This document shows, one piece after another, positions 60,798 through 64,000 of a stretch of 64,000 nucleotides of DNA. The position numbers were made by a program, and so were the translations under genes. The first letter of the stretch is position 1. Each line of letters opens with the position of its first letter. The DNA lies in contig JAPFBL010001617.1 of assembly GCA_026182355.1 (NCBI GenBank), positions 8,991,001-9,055,000 on the forward strand, read 5' to 3'. The notes beneath the pieces are model-generated. The model searched no databases, was not told the DNA's origin, and worked only from the letters and a program-made list of their open reading frames with translations. The stretch comes from Hermatobates lingyangjiaoensis. Lineage: Eukaryota > Arthropoda > Insecta > Hemiptera > Hermatobatidae.

Positions 60798-60843
<46 letters not shown>

Positions 60844-63619
60844 ATAGATTAGATTACACCAGGCTTATTATTCAGTAAGGGCAAATAAAAGTAAAGTAGC
60901 ACCCTTTGCCTGTCACGTATTAAATGAACGGCTCACTTGATTTTGGCAACAGGATTATTATGGATAAAGAGTAAGATGAACAACGGAGAAGAACATTGGA
61001 AATCTTGTATATTAAAAAGGACCAGTCATCAATTAATTGTAGGAGTGGTATATCAAATTTTAATGATATTAAGTCAGGTGTATTAATCTGACCTTGTAAT
61101 AGATTTTTTAAATATAACTTACTATAATACATATTGGTCAAAAATATGAGATTTTTAGTTTTTATGCTTGATTGGTATCATCGCCAGATCGCATTGATGT
61201 TTCAGTTAATTAAGTTTATATTAACACCAGTTTAATGGAAGGTTTAGTACTATTAACATCGTTTGTCCTAATGTAATGTAAAACTTCATAGTTTTCATAT
61301 ATAATAAATTCTTAATTCTATAAGTGTTATTCTATAATTTTATTAGGAAAGCATCTTTATTTAAAGAATTAGGACAGATGCATAGTATATCGTCAACATA
61401 TCTATGCCATTTAACATGTCTAGGCAATATTGAGCTTAACATTTTACTTTCAAAGAATTCAATGTATAAATTACTTAGGAGGGGGGATAAGCAGTTATCC
61501 ATTGCTAATAAAAAACTCTCCCAGGGAATTGGAGTCCGGTGGTGTTTATAAAATTCTGTGCAAAAATTGCCATAAAATTTATATTGGTCAAACTGGTAAA
61601 TCATTAAAGACACGTTAAAACAACACCAATACAACGTAAGTAGACAGGAAAAAAGTAGCGCCTTATTCTTGCATATAAACAATGAAAATCATATTGATTG
61701 GACAGGAGCTAAATTTATTACCTATGAAAAATGAATGTTGTTAAGAAATATTATTGAATAGTTTCTAATTAAATTTAATAGATCAAATATTATAAACATT
61801 AGTAACGGTCTTTTCAAACTTGATACTTTCGTTACGAGGGCAATAGCCTCTTCTAAGAGGGTTGACAGCTAGCGGATAGTTTTTTACTCTTTCTTACTGT
61901 ACTCCTTTGTTTCCCCAAACATCCCTTTCTGGACATTAGTCCTTTCCTGCGCTTTCACCCTTTTAAAATACCACTCTTCCCTCCCACTCTTCTCAACCCC
62001 TCACCAGATGTGTCGTGCATCTAGTCGTAACACTCTGACGAAGACCGCTTGTTACGGTTGAAAGATCTTAGTCTTGCTTTCCCATTTCATTTGTGGTTTG
62101 ATCATTGATATATCTATATAAGTATAAAACTCTGATCTTCTTGTTTTGAAAAGAGGAATGCCTGTTAATTCTCGTTTATGACAAATTATTCAAATAAACA
62201 TTAAAGAAAACAGTGAGTAATGTATTACTTTGCAAATAATGACATTAAAATGAACGTAGAGTGAAAAATAAATTCTCTCAACATAAGTCAAGTAAAATTA
62301 ATGAATTTAGATGCAAAATTTATTTATGTTATAGAATAAACCTGACCAGTTTTTCTACGAAAGATCTAAGTCCCATTTTTGGAAATCTTATTGTTCTTTA
62401 GACGATGTTTTTTTTTATTTCACGTATTTACTATTAATTCTTGTTAGACATATATATAAAACAAATTTTCTCAGGAATCTGTCAGTTTTCCTGGTTCAAA
62501 TCAATCTTTCAAAGCCAACGTTTTGATTTAACAATCATATTTGGAACTGAAACATTATAAATATATATGCAATTCCGAAAGTATATATAATAAATTATTA
62601 CGTTAGAGGTTTAAAATAAATAATTTTATGAATACAAACGAACACAAATGTCAGCTTAAATACGATTGTTCTAAGGTAATGTTATAAAAATACATTCCTT
62701 TCATTAATGTAATTTTATGTTGGGTAAAATAAATGGTGTATTTCAATTTACAGGTTTTGTTATTTTTAAATATACTTAATTGTCTCTATACCTTGAATTG
62801 ATGTTTCATTTATTTAAATAAATGACATTTTTAATTAATTAAAAATTTTATTGTAATAAAATTAATGATTTTTTTTAAATGAGGTTTAGTTTTATTAAAT
62901 ATACTTATTGTGTATACATCTTGATTCATGACAAGAATACTATATCAAATGTTTAGATCATATAAGAATCTTTGTTTTCATGGCTTAATAACAAGAAATA
63001 GCAATAACAGTTATTCCTGTGAATCACATTCAGTGATTGTATATTAATTATTAACTGTCGCTATAATTTCTTAACACTAATGACACAAGGTGTCATGGGT
63101 CGTTTAGTGTATATATGTACTGGAGGAATTCAGTCACACCATATAATTAACATCACATGTCAGAATGCTTTGATAATATTTCCCCAAGTTTTATTATTTC
63201 CTGGTTATATAACTAATTGCCTTCTCTTGGGCTCCTGAAGAGAAGTGGAAATGTGGTTTCCACACTGGAGGCATGTGTCATTACTCTTTATGTGTAACTT
63301 AAATTTAGTAAAAGATAAAGGATTTCTGTTTTTAAATTGTAGTTAATTTGAAAGCAGCTATATAAAATATTCTTTAATGGGGTATTTTTTAATTTTTAGA
63401 TCAATTTTAACTCTTCCATGGATTGAACTGGGTGGTATAGTCAAAATTAATTGTGAAGAAACGGGATATAGTGCGTCTATTCAATTTATTACTAAGCCTT
63501 TCTATGGTGGAAAGAGACATAGAATTTGTGGAGAGGTATTTGCACCAAATGAAAAGAAACCTTTCCTAACGATAACAGGTGAATGGAATGGTGTAATGGA
63601 GTCTAAATGGGCTGATGGG
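43046..63619 (+). CDS. OSBPL9: Oxysterol-binding protein-related protein, ORP9/10/11 subfamily (3' end outside window)
   Basis: Thirteen exons join in phase: 43046-43153, 44048-44266, 44696-44797, 46450-46527, 49087-49137, 49676-49742, 49819-49954, 56551-56681, 57623-57652, 58498-58657, 58751-59010, 60091-60265, 63400-63619. They total 579 codons with GT-AG introns throughout. The product is a lipid transfer protein; the family member ORP9 exchanges phosphatidylserine and PI4P between ER and trans-Golgi. Visible in order: PH domain (residues 2-103, conserved Trp89), a helical segment (about 125-186), an FFAT-like motif (233-239), an acidic linker, then the ORD with KPYNPILGE at 394-402 and EQVSHHPP at 440-447. 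Vertebrate ORP9 is a little over 700 residues, so the C-terminal 120-150 residues are missing here. The start ATG opens exon 1, with A at -3, directly before the PH domain. ORP10/11 are alternatives, but the PH domain and FFAT position look most like ORP9. The family call is very safe; the exact paralogue is inferred. Confidence 0.95.
44048..44266 (+). CDS. OSBPL9: ORP exon 2: second half of PH domain
   Basis: Codes for residues 37-109 in phase 0 at both ends (acceptor CTTGTAG|TCA, donor CCA|GTAAGT). It includes [19 protein letters not shown] and the closing PH helix [13 protein letters not shown] with the conserved Trp (residue 89). An open frame runs past the donor into the intron, so a simple ORF call would extend it wrongly. 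Confidence 0.95.
44696..44797 (+). CDS. OSBPL9: ORP exon 3: PH to coiled-coil linker
   Basis: Codes for residues 110-143, ending [12 protein letters not shown], phase 0 to phase 0 (acceptor TTTTTAAAG|TTT, donor AAA|GTAAGT). It matches the segment that in ORP9 reads [19 protein letters not shown], just after the PH domain. Confidence 0.92.
46450..46527 (+). CDS. OSBPL9: ORP exon 4: divergent helical segment
   Basis: Codes for residues 144-169 ([12 protein letters not shown] to VLSIAN), phase 0 to phase 0, acceptor CCTTTAG|GCC and donor AAT|GTTAGT. Sequence similarity to ORP9 is modest. The choice of this donor over GTATGT five bases further on rests on alignment length: 28 residues between the EQ of exon 3 and the conserved [12 protein letters not shown] helix, as in the vertebrate protein. 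Confidence 0.75.
47194..47264. repeat. Near-perfect 71-bp palindrome in ORP intron 4
   Basis: Left arm 47194-47226 and right arm 47232-47264 are reverse complements over 33 bases with a single mismatch (G-U compatible in RNA); the centre GGACC extends the pairing by two. In RNA it would form a long hairpin of about 35 bp with a 1-nt loop. Confidence 0.9.
47336..47890. repeat. Pair of imperfect direct repeats in intron 4
   Basis: About 105-110 bases at 47336-47445 (CATTCGTTAATAATTG...) recur at 47781-47885 with small gaps, separated by about 340 bases. They could be LTR-like or part of an unknown element, or a segmental duplication. No coding capacity was recognised between them. Confidence 0.7.
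49087..49137 (+). CDS. OSBPL9: ORP exon 5: 51-nt exon, conserved helix
   Basis: Codes for residues 170-186, [17 protein letters not shown], phase 0 to phase 0 (acceptor TTTTTCAG|GAT, donor AAG|GTAAAT). It matches the [16 protein letters not shown] helix of ORP9 closely. It is too short to stand out as an ORF. Confidence 0.93.
49676..49742 (+). CDS. OSBPL9: ORP exon 6: linker
   Basis: Codes for residues 187-208 plus one base of codon 209 ([16 protein letters not shown]...). It corresponds to ORP9 STINPVDAIYQPSP. Acceptor TTTCTAG|AAT, donor GATG|GTGCGT. The intron after it is only 76 bp. Confidence 0.9.
49819..49954 (+). CDS. OSBPL9: ORP exon 7: FFAT-like motif and serine/acidic tract
   Basis: Codes for residues 209-253, phase 1 to phase 2. 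It holds [16 protein letters not shown], whose core DYYDAND (233-239) fits the FFAT consensus (acidic, aromatic, aromatic, D-A-x-acidic) preceded by an acidic and serine-rich track, at the place where ORP9 has EFYDADE. FFAT motifs bind the MSP domain of VAP proteins on the ER. Donor GCAGA|GTATGT. Confidence 0.93.
50310..50324. repeat. SINE target-site duplication, left copy
   Basis: CCTATACTGTGGATA, identical over 15 bases to 50632-50646. Confidence 0.9.
50325..50631 (+). mobile_element. tRNA-derived SINE with 15-bp target-site duplication (intron 7)
   Basis: The first 78 bases fold like a tRNA: an acceptor-like pair (GGCCAGG with CCTGGTC), an A-box-like GGTTAACTCAGTG, and a perfect B box GGTTCGATCCC within a T arm. 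A non-tRNA body of about 230 bases follows (contains GAAGGACGTTAAACCG). The element is flanked by the exact 15-bp direct repeat CCTATACTGTGGATA at 50310-50324 and 50632-50646. It has no poly-A tail. The intact duplication suggests a fairly young insertion by LINE machinery. It is in sense orientation within the ORP gene. Confidence 0.9.
50632..50646. repeat. SINE target-site duplication, right copy
   Basis: Exact copy of 50310-50324, directly after the SINE body. Confidence 0.9.
51389..51540. repeat. Imperfect tandem duplication of about 75 bp (intron 7)
   Basis: The unit ending in GATTAATAAATTAAAGAATT occurs twice in a row with about ten differences. Confidence 0.85.
54068..54189. repeat. 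Exact 61-bp tandem duplication (intron 7)
   Basis: Positions 54068-54128 and 54129-54189 are identical, starting AGGTTTTTAAGC. The lack of any difference points to a recent event or an assembly effect. Confidence 0.95.
54419..54441. repeat. Poly-G tract
   Basis: An uninterrupted G run of about 23 bases in intron 7, within a locally GC-richer patch (54300-54450). The length in the assembly may be unreliable. Confidence 0.9.
55920..55978 (+). CDS. Candidate alternative first exon of the ORP gene (short isoform without PH)
   Basis: An ATG with A at -3 opens 19 codons plus two bases ([12 protein letters not shown]..., a basic stretch) and ends at GTGAG|GTAGGT, a good donor. The exon leaves phase 2, exactly what exon 8 (56551) needs, and the junction codon reads Ser. 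An in-frame TAA lies 9 nt upstream of the ATG, so it cannot be an ordinary internal coding exon. Use as a first exon would give a protein that skips the PH domain and the FFAT motif, similar in layout to the short ORP9 form known in mammals. This is inference from splice phase only; a chance ORF remains possible. Confidence 0.4.
56551..56681 (+). CDS. OSBPL9: ORP exon 8: acidic disordered linker
   Basis: Codes for residues 254-297, phase 2 to phase 1 (acceptor TTTTTGCAG|TGATG, donor GATG|GTACTT). The sequence is acidic and Ser/Thr/Gly-rich ([13 protein letters not shown]... DGGSSSHLV). The reading phase fits both exon 7 and the candidate alternative first exon at 55920-55978. Linker sequence is not conserved in the family, so support is phase, splice sites and composition. 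Confidence 0.82.
57623..57652 (+). CDS. OSBPL9: ORP exon 9: 30-nt micro-exon
   Basis: Codes for about ten residues ([10 protein letters not shown]), phase 1 to phase 1, so it could be skipped without changing frame. Acceptor TTTTTTGCAG|CT, donor GATG|GTAAGA, both strong. The call rests on splice sites, phase and acidic composition rather than on family conservation. Confidence 0.68.
57914..57954 (+). ncRNA. Degenerate family A hammerhead-like motif (intron 9)
   Basis: CTGACGAAGACC and AAAAAGATCTTAGTC are still recognisable, followed by a decayed version of the family A tail, but stem II no longer pairs well. It is probably an old PLE tail. Confidence 0.5.
58498..58657 (+). CDS. OSBPL9: ORP exon 10: start of the ORD, lid region
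   Basis: Codes for residues 308-360 with [16 protein letters not shown] and the [10 protein letters not shown] segment, almost identical to ORP9. This is the N-terminal lid and first helix of the lipid-binding barrel. Acceptor ACATTTCAG|TTC, donor TTAG|GTAATG, and a 93-bp intron follows. Confidence 0.97.
58751..59010 (+). CDS. OSBPL9: ORP exon 11: ORD core with KPYNPILGE and EQVSHHPP
   Basis: Codes for residues 361-447. It includes [19 protein letters not shown] and ends at the OSBP signature EQVSHHPP (440-447), where His-His and Lys394 form the PI4P head-group site in the family. All these residues are present, so the lipid site looks intact. Donor CCA|A|GTAAAT splits the next Ile codon. 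Confidence 0.97.
59101..59623. mobile_element. Pogo/Tigger-like MITE in ORP intron 11
   Basis: 523 bp bounded by imperfect terminal inverted repeats starting CAGTAGATTCCG and CAGTCGATTCCGG (reverse), with sub-repeats of 'TTAATTGGGACA' near both ends, and flanked by TA on each side (TA|CAG ... CTG|TA). CAG...CTG ends with a TA duplication are typical of the pogo/Tigger group. No transposase is encoded. A second pogo-type end (CAGTAGAGTCCTGAC) starts inside at about 59255, suggesting a nested or chimeric copy. It also contains a C-run at about 59463-59480. Confidence 0.85.
60091..60265 (+). CDS. OSBPL9: ORP exon 12: ORD beta-barrel
   Basis: Codes for residues 448-505, [18 protein letters not shown] to VTFPNGFG, matching ORP9 [21 protein letters not shown]. 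Acceptor TTATTTTCAG|TTT, donor GGAAG|GTAAGA, phase 1 to phase 2. Confidence 0.97.
60799..60842. repeat. Poly-T tract
   Basis: A run of about 44 T in intron 12, next to PLE remnants. It could be the reverse-strand poly-A tail of a retroposed copy, but I see no such copy upstream on the minus strand. Confidence 0.9.
60880..61091 (+). pseudogene. Penelope-like element, GIY-YIG C-terminal remnant (intron 12)
   Basis: A broken frame reads ...ACHVLNER, then after a frame change ...[21 protein letters not shown]. This is the C-terminal end of a PLE endonuclease, clearly related to the better preserved copy at 27067-27535 (DEHRRRTLETLFIKKDQTCIN). It contains a stop and a frameshift. The short length and inactivating changes show a dead fragment. 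Confidence 0.8.
61332..61502 (-). pseudogene. Penelope-like reverse transcriptase fragment, inverted (intron 12)
   Basis: On the minus strand about 56 residues read [18 protein letters not shown]... and RYVDDIL, the palm of a PLE reverse transcriptase. The catalytic YVDD is intact. The fragment starts at the junction with a plus-strand GIY-YIG fragment of the same type at about 61503, so the two halves of one element lie head to head. Confidence 0.85.
61505..62020 (+). pseudogene. Penelope-like GIY-YIG endonuclease fragment and 3' UTR (intron 12)
   Basis: After the junction the plus strand reads [20 protein letters not shown], the GIY-YIG nuclease core (VYK...YIG spacing as in the family), then ...SALFLHINN...IDWTGAKFI, with frameshifts and stops (for example CACGTTAAA after the core). 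The following 3' UTR to about 62020 is nearly identical to 39440-39635. A hammerhead-like tail follows at 62031. It is one of two close copies of the same PLE family in this window. Confidence 0.88.
62031..62073 (+). ncRNA. Hammerhead-ribozyme-like motif, family A (PLE tail)
   Basis: CTGACGA at 62035-62041, stem II GACCG/CGGTT, GAAA, palindrome AGATCT, then T and AGTC. Stem I pairs ACT/AGT at least. It lies directly downstream of a PLE 3' UTR and is followed by the shared tail (TTTGTGGTTTGATCATTG). Confidence 0.65.
63400..63619 (+). CDS. OSBPL9: ORP exon 13: ORD beta-barrel, last exon in the window
   Basis: Codes for residues 506-579, from [12 protein letters not shown] through [11 protein letters not shown] to [14 protein letters not shown], ending in phase 0 at GGG|GTAATT. 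In ORP9 the protein continues with VFVDTKKLPIIKK and about 120 more residues, which must lie beyond position 64,000. Confidence 0.96.
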
Positions 63620-64000
63620 GTAATTCTATTTCTTTGTTAATTTTATTTATACAGTTCTATACTTTGTTCTGTATCCGTCTAGTTTAAAAAGTAAAATAAC
63701 ATAACCACTTGTGCTTACTGATGACAATTAGGTCATGTCAGTTATTTTAATTGTTTGTATTTATAATAATAGTAATTAACTCTAAATTCGTAAATTAATT
63801 AACTACTCTTATAATTTTACTCCGATTTGTTAAACAAAATTTGCAACACAATTTAGGGACTGTTTTTTCATTGCTAAGACAAAAAGACTAGAAGTTTATA
63901 CTTAAGTAATATTTCATAAACCTAAATAGATATACGAAAATAGAATAAAAAGTATTATTTTAATAAAAATTAGAAAATAATAGAGTATTTAGAGATACTT

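Noticed and set aside
63231..63285. Another hammerhead-like motif (CTGAAGA then a GTGGAAA/TTTCCAC stem)
   Set aside because: GAAA is not present after the stem and no stem III palindrome or cleavage site can be placed.
1..64000. CRISPR arrays, operons, rRNA genes or bacterial contamination
   Set aside because: No regularly spaced repeats with unique spacers and no bacterial-type coding density; introns and retroelements throughout show a eukaryotic nuclear genome.

Overview
This is a strongly AT-rich piece of an animal nuclear genome, most likely an arthropod or another invertebrate. The evidence is a split gene with metazoan-type GT-AG introns and very many decayed transposable elements: Penelope-like elements (PLEs), R1/jockey-type LINEs, Helitrons, pogo/Tigger elements, a Polinton-type DNA polymerase and a tRNA-derived SINE. 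There are no operons, bacterial genes, rRNA genes or CRISPR arrays. I cannot name the species.

Positions 1 to about 42,600 contain no host gene that I can support. They are a transposon graveyard: two unnamed dispersed repeat families (called Rep-B and Rep-C here), Helitron helicase remnants near 6.2-7.1, 25.6-26.8 and 41.3-42.6 kb, a cluster of non-autonomous Helitron ends at 12.3-13.9 kb, a LINE at 15.3-18.6 kb with a Tigger element nested in its RNase H region, a second LINE 3' end at 19.4-19.9 kb on the minus strand, PLE GIY-YIG endonuclease remnants at 27.1, 33.6 and 39.1 kb, and a broken protein-primed type B DNA polymerase at 34.6-36.1 kb. Stretches such as 2.0-5.5, 9.4-11.9, 20.9-22.8 and 36.2-38.4 kb hold nothing I recognise.

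From 43,046 to the right edge, the plus strand carries one host gene: an oxysterol-binding-protein-related lipid transfer protein of the ORP9/10/11 subfamily, closest to ORP9. I could place thirteen coding exons with matching splice phases, together 1,737 nt or 579 codons: an N-terminal PH domain, a coiled-coil-like segment, an FFAT-like ER-targeting motif, and most of the lipid-binding ORD including the EQVSHHPP signature. The last roughly 120-150 residues lie beyond the window. A phase-compatible candidate first exon at 55,920 could give a short isoform without the PH domain. Introns of this gene hold a SINE with an intact 15-bp target duplication, a pogo-like MITE, two PLE fragments, a long near-perfect hairpin and tandem duplications.

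The most interesting pattern is a set of short hammerhead-ribozyme-like motifs (CUGANGA, a stem-loop, then GAAA) in at least five sequence families. One family sits at the tails of the PLE copies. Three families carry a perfect 6-nt palindrome where stem III should be, as expected for hammerheads acting as dimers, and all five have one extra nucleotide before stem II. Two loci hold head-to-head inverted pairs of these motifs.
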